Source: Bursaphelenchus xylophilus
Taxonomy: Eukaryota > Nematoda > Chromadorea > Rhabditida > Aphelenchoididae
NCBI GenBank assembly: GCA_904066235.2
Contig: CAJFCV020000002.1
Coordinates: forward strand, 2,914,001 to 2,978,000
Length of the DNA stretch: 64,000 bases
Reading direction: 5' to 3'
How positions within the stretch are numbered: the first letter of the stretch is position 1; every line of letters begins with the position of its first letter. Made by a program: the position numbers and the translations under genes. Shown here piece after piece: positions 44,422 to 55,994 of this stretch. Below the pieces are notes generated by a model. The model made no database searches. It worked only from the letters and a program-made list of their open reading frames with translations, and was not told where the DNA came from.

Positions 44422-45572
44422 AAGTATGACAACCAAAAGATCACCTCCTCCACCTCCCCACTCCACCTGTTTTTCATTAATTTCGTCCCTCGCTCATTGA
44501 AAATGGCGCCATTTTTTCTGGATCCCCCCAAAAAACAAGACAAATCTCTTCGCTTCTGACCTTCGGAATGCTGTAAAGCGCGGCCGCGAGAGCAAATGAA
44601 ATGTTGTTTAGGCGATTCTTTCGCCACTCTACTTCACCGTTGAAATACATAAAAATTCCCGTTGCGCGTTCTTTTTGACGAGGAAAACAAAAAATGATAG
44701 AGGGCTGAAAAATACGTACATAAAAGTTTGAAGTTAAAAATATTATAGTTGAATGTTTGGCAATTTCTTGCCGAAAACGCTTGATTTTTGGCCTTAAAAC
44801 TTTTATGAAACATGGCAAAAATTTAGAACAGAGTTTGATAATAGAACTGGAAAATTTTTAGCCCGTTGTTTGCAGAGAAAAATCGAGATTTTTTGAGTCA
44901 AAATGGAAGGACTTTAAAATTTTTTAGTCTTTTTGGCTTAAAAATTTTAGCCTTTATTAAATACAAGGTGTATGTATAATATTTCCATCAAAAAAATATT
45001 GTTTCCGGCAGTAATTCAAAGAGTTAGGAGACCAAAAAATTTGTAAATTGCATCCCGTTTCAAAGCTTTTTCGGCCCTGCCCCATAGGAGTAAATCTGGT
45101 ACGACTGGGCGTGCCAGTGTATTCTGGTGTAAAAATAAGTGGTAAGAACTAGCGAAAAACTAAAAAAATTAATAAAAAACCATAAAAAGCAACTGCTAAA
45201 TAAACTAATTCGCCGCGCTGGGCCGAAGGTGAAAGCCCGCTTCAGCTTGTTGCAAATTAAATTTGACTTGGCGGAAGAGAGAGATCCCTAGGCTGACAGG
45301 CTGGCATAGCTGTTGGCTCGCATTTTCGGCCAGGCCCGCACAGAAGATTGAGCTCTTCAGCGGCCCGAAAAAAAACAGGAAAAAATAGGATTCTGGAACT
45401 TACAGATAGCTAGAGGGGTGGGGAGGGAGAGGGTTACCTCCAAGCCGGGGTCGAAGGAAAAAGAATGGGAAAGGGGGATTACTGTAATTTCTTTGACACA
45501 ATGATTCATGTCTAGTGTCAAACATAGAAACAGAATCCAAAGTTACCCGAAAAGGAATGGCATTTATTTGAT

Positions 45573-45716
45573 ATCAGTCTGTCGGGAAAATAATGTGGAC
45601 CTGCCGCAGCAAAATTTTTGGCCTTGTCGTAGTCGCGCACCAAATCTCCAGCCGCGGGGAGCCGTCGCAAAGCGATGACGGGCGACAAATCCACATTATT
45701 TTCCAGACAGACTAAT
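45573..45716. mobile_element. TIR-A MITE, GTGGATTT subfamily
   Basis: Left ATCAGTCTGTCGGGAAAATA then GTGGACCTGCCGC; right ACAAATCCACATTATTTTCC. TA on both sides. Confidence 0.85.
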
Positions 45717-46222
45717 ACCCATAAAGACATTTTAAGCCAAGTGTAAATCAGTCAGAGTCCCTGAACGTCGCACTTCTACCACTTCCTTTTTTATTAAACT
45801 CCCAAAACTTTATATCGAAACGGAAAACCCCCTTCTCTAATCGGAATCAATTTACGAACCCGAAAGTTACAACTTCCCCGTTGTAATATAATAGAAATCG
45901 AAGGTAATTTATAAATAATTAATATGTTTTCGGATACTTTTTTCCCATAAAAATCAATCGAAAATGGAGAGGAATTCCTCCAGATGACTTGGCTGTCATC
46001 TGATCGTCGCGTTGGATTCACAAGTGCAAATAAAAGGAGCAAAAAGTTGAAGGGGAGCAGGGGCATAACCACAAATTTATGGGCCGAAAAGAGATTGAGA
46101 AACTGGTAATTAATAAAAAAAAGAGTTGGAAAGATGTGATGAGCCTGAGTTGAAAGAATGTGAGTGTAAATGGGAAAAATTTTGTTTACATTTATTTGTT
46201 GAAAGTTGAAAAACAATGAAAT

Positions 46223-46344
46223 ATCAGTCTGTCGGGAAAATAATGCGCACAGTGTCGCGGTGCCAATCGCGGTGTCAAAAACGACATGATTTTTGGCGAC
46301 ACAATTCATTTGCTTCATGTCCTAATTTCCCCGACAGATTGTTA
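46223..46344. mobile_element. TIR-A MITE, shortened
   Basis: Left ATCAGTCTGTCGGGAAAATA, right CTAATTTCCCCGACAGATTG; the middle is reduced. Confidence 0.75.
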
Positions 46345-46446
46345 GTGAAGGCTCTGTGTAACAAAACGCACAAGAAAACCTGCCTATAACAAACAATTTC
46401 AAAGATGCATTTCAAAAGTCTATTTTAGGCCATTTGACTGTGTAAT

Positions 46447-46592
46447 ATCAGTCTGTCTAAGATAATGAGCACAATGTCAATACGCCGATCGTGTCGCTGA
46501 AGTGAAAGCGATGTGATTTTCCGCGACACAATTCGTTTTCTCGCGGAGACTTTCAATGCGTTAAAGTGCTCATTATTTTTCCGACAACCTGA
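46447..46592. mobile_element. TIR-A MITE, GAGCAC subfamily
   Basis: The left end is damaged (ATCAGTCTGTCTAAGATAAT), then GAGCACAATGTC; right GTGCTCATTATTTTTCCGAC. Confidence 0.75.
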
Positions 46593-46944
46593 AACAAAGG
46601 ATTTAGAATGATGAAATAGATCCTCGGTTCTTCGTCAACACGATCAGACACCGGGTCTCCTAATACGTCGTCCTAGACAACCAAAAATTACCAATGACCT
46701 CTTTATTCTCCCAAATAAGACAATACACAAGCTGGCCAATACACACGATAGATTCCAATTGTCCACACGCTCTGACGACCAACCGCTCGCTCAGGCTGCT
46801 ACTTCCAAACTACGGTCTTCCGGGACGCAGCGGCCGGCAGAATGCTGTTGCGGCGGTCGCGGCCTCACTGATGTCATTAGAGGTTGTGTAAGATGATGTG
46901 TACAAACTTTCAGCTGACCTTTTGAATGGCAACCAGCTTTGGAC

Positions 46945-46995
46945 TAACAAGGGAAGCACTACAAGTGCGACTTTCCGATTTTTATGAAACTTCGC
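46945..46995. mobile_element. TIR-B left end only
   Basis: CAAGGGAAGCACTACAAGTG followed by CGACTTTCCGATTTTTATGA. Confidence 0.55.
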
Positions 46996-47629
46996 AGAAA
47001 CGAGAATTTTTTGTTTTCCAGGTGCACTGTACAACTAGGTTCACTGATTTCAAGAGATTAAGATATATATAGGGACAGCCTTTTTTTGAGCTGATACATT
47101 CAGGATTATTACATAAAATTCTGCATGGGTGTTCTGAAATTTGACTCTATATATTCTACTTTCATCGTTACATCCATGATGACCATGCCCTTCTCAAACT
47201 CCAAACTCTTTTCGGCTTTGAATAATTCATGACAAATCAACTGTTCGCCGAGACGAATTGGACATCTGCCCGATTAATCTTCTCGCCCAAAAGTCGCTCC
47301 CTTCCCCTCCTCCTTGGCCCATATGGCCATCGAGCGTGGCCATTCCGAATTTTGACTTATTTTTTCGACCTTTAACCCGCCGGAGATTTTCAATTTTTCC
47401 GAAGCGGTTTTTGAGGCCGGAAAGATCGATTGGGGCCGGCGATTTGGCCGGTTTTTTAATCGGCCAAGCGAAAATAAATTTTCGGCGATTTGGGAAAAAG
47501 AAGAGGGTGGTTTTTGCGGCTCTTAGCCCAAGGAAGGGCTAAGATTGAGACTGGAGGGTTTACGGGGCTCAATTTGGGTGATTTTGGATTTTTTGAGCCG
47601 AAAAATTACTTTTGCACTTGCTTAATGCA

Positions 47630-47785
47630 ACAGTCTGTCGAGAAAATAATGAGCACTCTGTCGCCCCGAAAACCGCATAGCCGCTGAGAAAATGAATTCT
47701 GCCGCGACAAAATCAAACTTCTTTTCACTTCTGCGACATGACTGAGGCAACCACATTGTGCTCATTATTTTCCCGACAGACTGAT
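47630..47785. mobile_element. TIR-A MITE, GAGCAC subfamily
   Basis: Left CAGTCTGTCGAGAAAATAAT, right CATTATTTTCCCGACAGACT; the inside contains TTCTTTTCACTTCTGCGACA. Confidence 0.85.
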
Positions 47786-48072
47786 AGTAAAAATACCTTA
47801 AATCTTGCGTTTTGCCCGGATTTTGGGCGGGCCCTGGAAAAATTAGGTTTTTTGCTAATTGAAAGTTGTTAATCTAACAAACTCAAAAAATCGTAGTCTC
47901 ATGCTAAAATAGTATCTGTAGACCTGTGAAAAAAATAGTGGAAAAGGTCTTTTGATTGGACTTTCAGCCGATTTGCGCAAACTTTTACACCCCCAACCCA
48001 AAATTGTGAAGCTAATTTTTACTTAGCTTCATACCCTCAGCCAGCATTTTTTTCTGTGTATAGATACTATTA

Positions 48073-48187
48073 TTAGTATTTTCATAAAATGAATGGACAT
48101 TTTCTCGCTTCTCGCACCGTGCATTGGATATTTTTTTGGTTCACTGTGCATTTGGCTAAGCAAGTGTGCACTTTATGAAAATACTGA
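48073..48187. mobile_element. TIR-C MITE, short form, upstream of spon-1
   Basis: Left TAGTATTTTCATAAAATGAA, right ACTTTATGAAAATACTGAT, with GCACCGTGC inside. A TIR-A left end (48191) follows at once, about 130 bp before the spon-1 start. Confidence 0.7.
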
Positions 48188-48311
48188 TATATCAGTCTGC
48201 CAGGAAAATATTGAACATTCAGTCGTGTCGCAAACCACATTGCCGACGAGAAAATGAATTGTATCGCGACAACTTCTTTTTTTTTAACAACACGTATTTT
48301 ACCAATCCTCA

Positions 48312-48319
48312 TTTTTCAG
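48312..48319 (+). promoter_or_regulatory. probable spliced-leader acceptor of spon-1
   Basis: TTTTTCAG ends seven bases before the ATG at 48327. Confidence 0.6.
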
Positions 48320-48326
48320 GGTAATA

Positions 48327-51300
48327 ATGCCTTCATTATTTTGGCTGGTTTTTCTCCTATGTCTCCCACTTCTAATACACTCCCGCCCCGAATGTCGACA
48401 ACGTCTGTACGAGGCGAAAGGCCCTCCACAACCCGGAACCAACGGGTTCACCTTGGAAGTGGAGGAGGTTGGAAAAGAAGGCGTCCCTGTGACTGGCTAC
48501 ATTCCCGGCCATTTGTATGTTGTAACGCTGAAAGGCAGAAGGACCGAATACATTGTTCAGACTTTCCGAGGATTTGGGGTTACAGCTCAATTCAAGAATG
48601 GAAAACCCGCGGGAAGATTTGAATTGGAAAAGGTAGGGTTTTTTTGATTTTAGAGTTTTGGAGTTTAGAAATTTAAAATGGCGTGAAATCGTGACTCTAG
48701 TCGGAAAATGCCGGCTGCCCGCAAAGAGGTTGCCCGAAAGTGTCGCAATGCCAAAATTTTAAAATTTTGGAATACTACAGATACCCGTAGGGGTACTAAC
48801 CCGCTTGCCAAATAGCGGACGTGGTTTCGGCGACAAGCAATGTGCAAAATGAATGTTTTCTTTGCACTGTGCAATTTGATAGACGGCCGAGATTTTGAAG
48901 CGAAAAGCTGGCAAAATGTTGGAGGTCGAAGATTTTTACATACCTTGATATAGAGCAGCGTACAAAAAAATGTTTTCCATCTGAAATTGGTTAAGTTATG
49001 ACCAAAAGGTTTTATATCCGCATAGGCCAGTTTACGTCATAAGTGATATTGAAGACGCTCTCATTCGACATTTTACAAACTTTGTTTTAGGACCGTTCCC
49101 GTCGCCCGGAAGCCCGTGTTGCTCCGAACTGTCGAAACGCCGGAGTTTCGCATTCAAATCTTCGACCAAAAACTTCGGTCTCGGTGGTCTGGAGAGCGCC
49201 AGAAACTGGGACAGAATGTGTCCTTTTCCAGTCGTCTATTATCCAGTCCAAGAGCGTCTGGTATGGCGCGGAACAGGACTTAAAGAGGGAATTTTGTATT
49301 ATCAGTAAGTTATTCTTATAAAACCAAACATAAAAAAACGTATTTTACAAATGAAAAAGTTTCAAACAAAGTAAAAAAAGCAAAAAATTCATTTTCAAAC
49401 AGGGCTGTTTGCCATGCCAAACAAAAAGACGCGTATTTTATATAAAGGTGGTCACATAAGATCTCGGAATTTTTTTTCACAAATCGCGATTTTCGGTGCA
49501 CAAAAAAAAATTTGGTAAATTTTTCTAAGTTTTTTGAAATCAGTGCACAAAGTCTTAAGTCTGCACCAAAGACTTAAGTGCTTAAGTCAGCACCGCATTT
49601 CGGAATTCGGTGCTGAAAAAATTAAGTTGACGCCAATTTTTGGATTTGGGCGTTGACTTTTTTGTGTACCGAAAATCGCGATTTGGGAAAAAAATTTCGA
49701 GATCTTATATGACCACCTTTATATATAACCTTATTTTTTAGCGGACTACCAGAAAAACGTGCCGAAAGACGACCAGAACGCGGAGTGTTGCGCCTGCGAC
49801 GAGGCCGATTATGATGTGGAATTTGTTGGGATCTGGAGCAGAGAAACGCATCCGAAGGAGTTCCCTTCTCGTACGTTTTTCGATGTTTCTGACGTTGGCG
49901 TATTTTAAAAAATATATGTTTTTTGATTTTTACATTCCAATGGACAAGTGCGATGCTCAGATTTTCTTTCAATTTTGCAAACGCCTCTAAGTTTTGCATA
50001 GACCACATATCGATTCCTAAAAATGTTTGCTTGCATTTTGCAGGAGCAGCCGAATTATTAAACGATTTTTGCGGCCGAGAGAGCACGCGAAACGCGGAGA
50101 GCAGTAATAAAGAAGCCGCTTTTTTGCCCATAACTTTACAGGCCCTGCTTAGAAAAAAATAAAATTCATTTTTATAGAACGTTTTGCCCTCTGTGGTAGG
50201 AATGAAACTTTTCCATGCGAAAATTAAAAAAAAGCATGACTTTTTTTCCAAATGCAGGCCTAAAAATCCCGATCGTTTTCGCGGGCCAAGTTTTATATAC
50301 ATATTATCTGTGCGTCGCACTTGGAGCACTTCATTACAATTGAAAGCAAAAATTAATTTTTTTCTTCAAATTTTATTTTTCAGTGGAACACTTGACCCAT
50401 TTCACGGACATGCTTGGCGCCAGTCACAGCAAAAGGTATCAAATGTGGAGAGTTGGCGACATTGCAACGGATGGGCTGAAAGAAATTGCCGAATGGGGAA
50501 ATACGTACAATGGAGAGGCCGAGATGAAGGCGAATGTAAGTCGGAATACCAGGTCGTCTTCTGGAATGACCAGTGTAAAACTAACTGTATTAAACTCACT
50601 GTAAGACCGATTACTATGTCTCAAATCTATCTTATCAAGCCTTGGAAAAGCCAGACTTCTTTCAGGCCTCCGAAATCCGCACCATCATCAAAATGAAGGG
50701 CCTTTGGTACCCTGAAGTTCAAGGAAGAACCTCAGGTCGTTTCCACGTCAACAAATATCATCATTTTGCATCTCTTGCCGCCATGTTTGGGCCATCGCCG
50801 GATTGGTTCGTGGGAGTTTCGGGGATCAATCTCTGCCTGCCGGACTGCACTTGGGTTGAGGAGAGAGCCTTCGACATGTTGCCGTACGACGCCGGAACCG
50901 ATAACGGACCAACTTACATGGTGAGTCTTTGACCGCTCTCCGCGCTTTGTGTGCTCTCGCGGTCGCAAAGAGCGGTGAATATCTTGGTAGCACTTTAAAG
51001 CATGAGTAAAAAATTTTATGAATTGATATGTGGCCTAAGACCGTGTGTGTGTGCGAGAGATATCAGTCTGTCGGGAAAATAATGTGGATTTGTCGGGCTT
51101 TGGAATTGGCATTATCGCTTTGCCACGGTTTCATTTCCTCGATTTTTGCGATTTTCGATGCGACAGATTTGCTCATTATTTTCCCGACAGACTGATATAT
51201 TTTTCATTTTTTAAAAATTCCCATTCTTTTTCCAGTCGCCCAACAACCCGGCCGAGCCCCGATTGCCAATCGTCCGCATCACCACCAAGTCCGACAAGAA

Positions 51301-54300
51301 GAATCCCTTCTACGACGAAGCGGCCGACGAGGTCTCGCCGTTGGGCCGACTCATCATTAAGAAGAAGCAGACCACGAACATGTTTGGCTGCCGCACCGAA
51401 GAGCAGTACAAACAGGAAGCGCACAACATTACGAACACTTCGGAGGACGAGGAATACAAAGACCGCAGGGAGTGCACGATGAGCAACTGGGAGTCGTGGT
51501 CGCTGTGCTCGGCCACTTGCGGAAAGGGGATCCGGATGCGGTCGAGAGTGTTCACTTTTCCGATTAAGGTGAGGTTTGAGGTTTTTTGCATGTTTTTGAA
51601 GCATAAAAATTTTAGGGAAAAGTCAAGAAAAAATTTCAAAAAAAAAATTGCGAGATTTCTCAATCATTTGTTATCAAAAATGAACGTTTGTAAAATACGC
51701 CTACTCACCTACCCTCGGGTTAACAAAATACATTTTTCACTAAAAATCAATTTTAAGCAGGTTGAAACACAATGCCAAAAAATCAAATCGGAATAACGAG
51801 TTCTTATCAAATTTTTACATAAATTCCATCAGGATTTGTGAAATAGAACGTTTTTCGAAAAAAAAAATCAAAAAAAAAATTAAAAAATCCCGGATTTAAA
51901 AAAAACCGATTTTTGTAAAAAATGAAATTTTTATCTCTGATAACAAAAATTAGACAATTTGGTTTGTAAATAAAATACGGGGTCTCCAATAAAAGTGCAA
52001 GAGAAATATTTACTTTTCTGGATCACAACTCTATTTTAAGCACGTTGAAACACAATGCCAAAAAATAATTTTTCGTGGCGGGAAATTTTGAATTTGAATT
52101 TTTTGCGTTTTGACTTTAAAAAACCAATTCCCTAAGCAGGTCCTTACCGAAATCTGATTAAAACTTATTTTTTCACACTCAAATTTGTAGGCCCAAATGT
52201 TCCATTGTCATCGCCAGACCACGGAGCGTCAATTTTGCAACGCCAAAATCAACGAATGCGGCGCCGACTCCGAGGCCTTCAACAGCAAATGCTCGGTGGA
52301 GACGTGGAGCTCTTGGTCCGAGTGTTCGGTGACTTGCGGCAGTGGGATTCGAACTCGCGAGCGGAAACTTCAGGATCCGGCACAAGAGGGGACTTGCAAG
52401 GTGGAGCTGAATGCGAGAGAGAGGTGCATTGGTAAGAGAATGGGCGGAAAATTTTGGGAAAAATGGACAATTCTTCCCTAGTTTTGAGCGTCGCACTTTG
52501 AAAAAATTGTTAAAAAAATTTGTTTTTTTTTTTGGTCGCAATTTTTGGTTTTTTTGAAAGACCGAGTTTTGGAGGAGAAATATTTTTTGAGGACAAGTTT
52601 TTTAAGTGCAATTGACGATTGTTCACAAATAAAAATTTCAAAAATTACGGTGTATATATCACTCACTACCCTTATATTTTTCAGGTGACAACGGCCCAGA
52701 CTGCTCGGTAAAACCGAATCCTTTATGTCAAACGACCACTTGGAGTGAGTGGAGCCCCTGCAGCGCCTCTTGCGACGACGGAGTCAGAGTGCGGACTCGG
52801 TTGTTCTTCTACGCCGAGCATGAGCAGGAATGTTCGAATGTGAATTTGATGGAGAAAGAAAAGTGCAATGTCTACTCTTGCCAACGGTTGTTGAGTACCT
52901 ATTCGGAAGGTGGGCTTATTTTTTTTTTTAAAATTTCGATGCCAATGATTTTTTCACTGTGCGAAAAATTAAAAAAAAAAGTTTGCACTGTGCGAAAAAA
53001 TCGAAAATTTCGCATTGGGCAAAAATGCGAAAGATTATTGCACAATTTTACTCCGCGCAAAAAAATAAAAATTCAAAATTTTGCACTGTGCGAAAAAAAT
53101 CGGAAGACTGCACAGTGCGCAAAAATTTGAAAAATGCACTGTGCAAAAAATATTGAAAATTTTGGACCGTGCAAAATACGTAAGATTTTTGCACTGTGCA
53201 ATTTCGCACTGTGCAAAAAAAATCGGAAGACTGCATAGTGCAACAAAATTAAAAAAAATGCACCGCGCACTATGTGAATCTATTTTTTCATGCTTGCACA
53301 GTGCTAAAGGCACTTTCATTGTGCAATTTTGCACCGTGCAAAAAACTCGCAAACTTGCACCCTGCAAAAAAATTAAAAAATTGCACCGTGCAAAAAATTT
53401 TTTTCTTTTCAAAACTTGCACGGTGCGAAAGACCAATTTTCAAAGTTTTGCGCAGTGCAAAAAACAAAAAAAAAACAAAAAGTTTCGCTGCACAAAAAAT
53501 TTCAAAAATAAAAAAAATCAGCCGCAAAAAAATCTTCTCAAATATTTTTTTCAGAGATTTGCCAAGAAGAAAAAGAAGAGGGTCAATGTGGTGGGACCTT
53601 CCCTCGTTATTGGTATAACAATCAGACCAATCGCTGCGATCGTTTCATCTACACTGGCTGCAAGGGAAATCGCAATCAATTTGAGACCGAGGAGGAGTGC
53701 AAATTGCTGTGCGTGCCTGGGTACACTCATAACTCAGCGATTTGTAAGTGATTTTTTAAATTTTTAACAAGAAAAATTGAAAATTCAATATTTTTGATAT
53801 TTGAAATTTTGACCTAAAAATATTTTGACATAGTTCTACGTATTTTACAGTACCCGGCCATCAAATTTTCAACGCATTTGACAACACAGACAACGTCGAC
53901 GACGGAGGGCCTCCGGTTCCTTGTCAAATTTCCGAATGGTCGGCGTGGGCGCAGTGTTCGGTGACTTGTGGCCGAGGAAAGAGAACGAGGACGAGAGCGA
54001 TCCAGGTAAACTCCAACCCAGTGTATTGCTGAAAAAAATGTAATAGTAGTATTATATAAATGTATTCCAGGCGGTCCCCAGAAATGGCGGCAATCCATGT
54101 CCGCCTTCGGAGCATCTAATCCAGGAGCGGCATTGTGAGAATCGACCTTGCGGTGAGTTTTGGTATTTTTTAGGCATCAGTCCGCGCCAAAAGTTCTTGG
54201 AATTTCCTGCGACTCTTCACTGTGCATGAATTCGAAAAAAAAACATGTACATTTCTTTGAACACGGTTCAAGCTAGGCTTAAGCTAGTGAACTTCAAGGC

Positions 54301-55913
54301 CGAATAGCTCAAAAACCCCCATCAAGATGAGTATTGATACTCGACGAAGAGTTCAAAGATGTTCTTGACTTATCGTCGGTAAAGGCGCTTAATTCCCACT
54401 TTTCTCTTCGGCTTGGTAGGGAGTCAAACCACCATAATTCCGCGTATATCTTGTTTTTATTAGGTTGATTCAAAAGTTTTTCCACATGTCTTTAAAAAAT
54501 TTTTAAAAATTTAGACCAAAGCCAGTGGGCCTGATATATATCTTGTTAGAAAGAGGGCTGTTTGTAGATTATAGTAGATTAATAACTTTTTACAACTTAG
54601 CAATTTGTAGTAGTAGCGCCGTGTTAAACCTTAACTACTCGAAGGTAGAAAAAGTAAACCGCCGGCGTTACGTCTAGAGTGACTGTATCTTCTTAATATT
54701 CTAGAATATGGTATGCCTGTATGTAATCTCTATGGCATCGAGGACAATTTGCTATAGGGCTAGTCGAAAAATTTTTAGTGCGAAAAATCAAAAATTAGGG
54801 TCTGGCAAAAGTAGACCCTGTAGACGCAGCTATTAGAAGCACTAAGAGATAACGCTTTCTGTTATTGTAGTGTATGAGTAGCACTACAACGCCAATGCTA
54901 AACATTCGCGCTAGCTTTAGCTATGCGGCAGAAAAATCGAATCTTTCTAATCTACCAATATTTTACGAAATTTAGGGATTTTTACAAAAACGTTTTCTGT
55001 TCATTACTCTCGCCCGGTATCCTAGTTATTTAATAAATAATTGATCCTACTTGACATACACTATCAGTTGCTAGACGCGCTAAGCTGAAGGTCCTCTTGC
55101 CATACCAGTAAAAAAATTACAAAAATCGTCTAAAAGTGCAGTTTATGCTGCTTTTCTACCTTATAAGGCAATTTCAGTTGGTGACTTTTTGAATGTATCA
55201 TCAGCATACTGTCTTTGTACAACCTGAATGGCAGCCGAGTCAAAAAAGTCTAACCCCTTTCAAAAAATTTTTAAAAATCTGCTTTTGATCGGTAGCTCGG
55301 CTCTTCGGCCAACTTTATGGGATGCTACAAAAAACGTCAGTGTAGATATAAGTAGAGCAATAAATTCAGAAGAAACTACAGCCATCCCCAGTACGAATAA
55401 CCCAAAACCGGAGACTTTTTAGTGGGCTGGAAAATTTCTAGGGCCCGGGATATTCACCATGACGCAAACGGAGAAATTTTTAGTATTTTTGAAATATTCT
55501 GAAAGGAAGCTTGTAGAAAATAAAATGCTACGAATCAAAAATTTTGCAATGGTCTGCCCCATACATCTATGCTTTCAGTTTTAACGTACATTCAATCAGG
55601 CTCCAGAAATTTTATTTTGAAATGTCTCAAAAAAATGTGGAAAAACTTTTGAATCAACCTAATATTAGCTTTGATATCAATATTTTGCGATCTACTGCTC
55701 TTCTTTATGTCATAATAATGCATTTTTTCAGCCCGTTCCTCCTGCCGAGTTGGCCGCTGGTCCTCGTGGTCGCCGTGTTCGGTTCAGTGTGGGGAAGGCG
55801 TGCAGACACGGCGTCGCCGGGTCCACCGTTACAGTATGATCGACCTGGACGATCCATCGTGTTTGGCGTCGGAGTTGGAACAACGAATCTGTCGAATGCC
55901 TTGTGCGGAATAA
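48327..55913 (+). CDS. spon-1: F-spondin (SPON-1 type), secreted matrix protein
   Basis: Twelve exons: 48327-48632, 49091-49304, 49742-49870, 50384-50535, 50666-50920, 51236-51568, 52191-52431, 52685-52909, 53555-53743, 53851-54005, 54071-54152, 55732-55913, in frame, 820 residues, similar to known F-spondins. A signal peptide (LFWLVFLLCLPLLIHS) is followed by a Reeler domain to about 165, then a spondin domain to about 400 (HLTHFTDMLGASH, PDWFVGVSGINLCLPDC, LPYDAGTDNGPTY). After that come five thrombospondin type 1 repeats, recognised by WxxWSxCSxxCGxG-type motifs: NWESWSLCSATCGKG, TWSSWSECSVTCGSG, TWSEWSPCSASCDDG, EWSAWAQCSVTCGRG, RWSSWSPCSVQCGEG. A Kunitz domain sits between the third and fourth at about 620-672, the layout of the C. 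elegans protein. Such proteins bind extracellular matrix and affect muscle attachment and axon position. Introns contain MITEs, a GCACNGTGC array and a mariner-type element. The donor after exon 8 (GTGGGC) is weak. AATAAA at 55951. Confidence 0.95.
49441..49722. mobile_element. TIR-G palindromic MITE in spon-1 intron 2
   Basis: TATAAAGGTGGTCACATAAG at the left and TTATATGACCACCTTTATA at the right are complementary. The match runs on through ATCTCG and ATCGCGATTTTCGGTGCACA, giving arms of 60 bp or more. The centre has repeated CTTAAGT/ACTTAAG text. It ends about 18 bp before the exon 3 acceptor. Confidence 0.9.
49938..50336. mobile_element. TIR-B element in spon-1 intron 3
   Basis: Left GGACAAGTGCGATGCTCAGA, right GCGTCGCACTTGGAGCACTT; the middle has GAGAGAGCACGCGAAACGCG. 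It fills most of the intron. Confidence 0.8.
50935..51040. mobile_element. TIR-B fragment in spon-1 intron 5
   Basis: CGCTCTCCGCGCTTTGTGTG and GGTGAATATCTTGGTAGC match the middle of TIR-B elements. The termini are missing. Confidence 0.55.
51062..51196. mobile_element. TIR-A MITE, mixed subfamily, spon-1 intron 5
   Basis: The left end continues into GTGGATTTGTCG (second subfamily), whereas the right end is GACAGATTTGCTCATTATTT (first subfamily). TA on both sides. Confidence 0.85.
51750..52075 (+). repeat. TGCCAAA repeat units in spon-1 intron 6
   Basis: AGGTTGAAACACAATGCCAA near 51758 and ACGTTGAAACACAATGCCAA near 52041 are spaced about 283 bp apart, roughly two units of the repeat period seen elsewhere. 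Confidence 0.6.
52940..53490. repeat. dense GCACNGTGC array in spon-1 intron 8
   Basis: Around 20 copies or one-base variants (GCACTGTGC, GCACAGTGC, GCACCGTGC, GCACGGTGC) alternate with A/T-rich spacers of about 10-40 bp. Frames on both strands stay open because the unit encodes no stops, not because they are genes. Confidence 0.9.
54460..55662. mobile_element. mariner-type element, 1.2 kb, no intact transposase
   Basis: Left TTAGGTTGATTCAAAAGTTT and right AAACTTTTGAATCAACCTAA are complementary. TA is present on both sides (54458-54459 and 55663-55664), and the length of 1203 bp is typical of mariner. The terminal TTAGGTTG is the signature of the family. The interior gave no D,D34D transposase frame; the longest frames (such as 55228-55422) show no resemblance. 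It lies within the last intron of spon-1. Confidence 0.85.
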
Positions 55914-55950
55914 GTATTACCCAAGTTGAAGACGTTAATTGAAATTATTA

Positions 55951-55956
55951 AATAAA
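55951..55956 (+). terminator. polyadenylation signal of spon-1
   Basis: AATAAA 38 bp after the stop codon. Confidence 0.7.
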
Positions 55957-55994
55957 CTGAATTTTGAGATTTTTGAGAGTTCGAGTTTTTAAAC

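Larger units (their letters stand above)
39178..48072. other. 9-kb repeat-rich gap between divergent genes
   Basis: No gene was found. MITEs listed separately occupy much of it. Three stretches are GC-richer and free of repeat motifs: about 40240-40490, 42770-43030 and 47230-47570. They are candidates for promoters or enhancers of the two flanking, divergently transcribed genes. The region 45030-45480 has unusual text (GGCCAGGCCCGC, GCCCGCTTCAGC) that matches nothing I recognise. Confidence 0.5.

Noticed and set aside
45794..46318. 174-codon - strand frame
   Set aside because: It starts inside a TIR-A MITE, has hydrophobic low-complexity content and no splice or family support.
51176..51663. 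Open - strand frames over spon-1 exon 6
   Set aside because: Antisense shadows of a high-GC coding exon whose + frame encodes spondin and TSR1 sequence.
53035..53767. Long + and - frames across spon-1 intron 8, one running into the Kunitz exon
   Set aside because: Repeat-driven, and in a different frame from the Kunitz domain.
55228..55422. 64-codon frame inside the mariner-type element as a possible transposase piece
   Set aside because: No catalytic motif, helix-turn-helix or similarity to mariner transposases could be seen.
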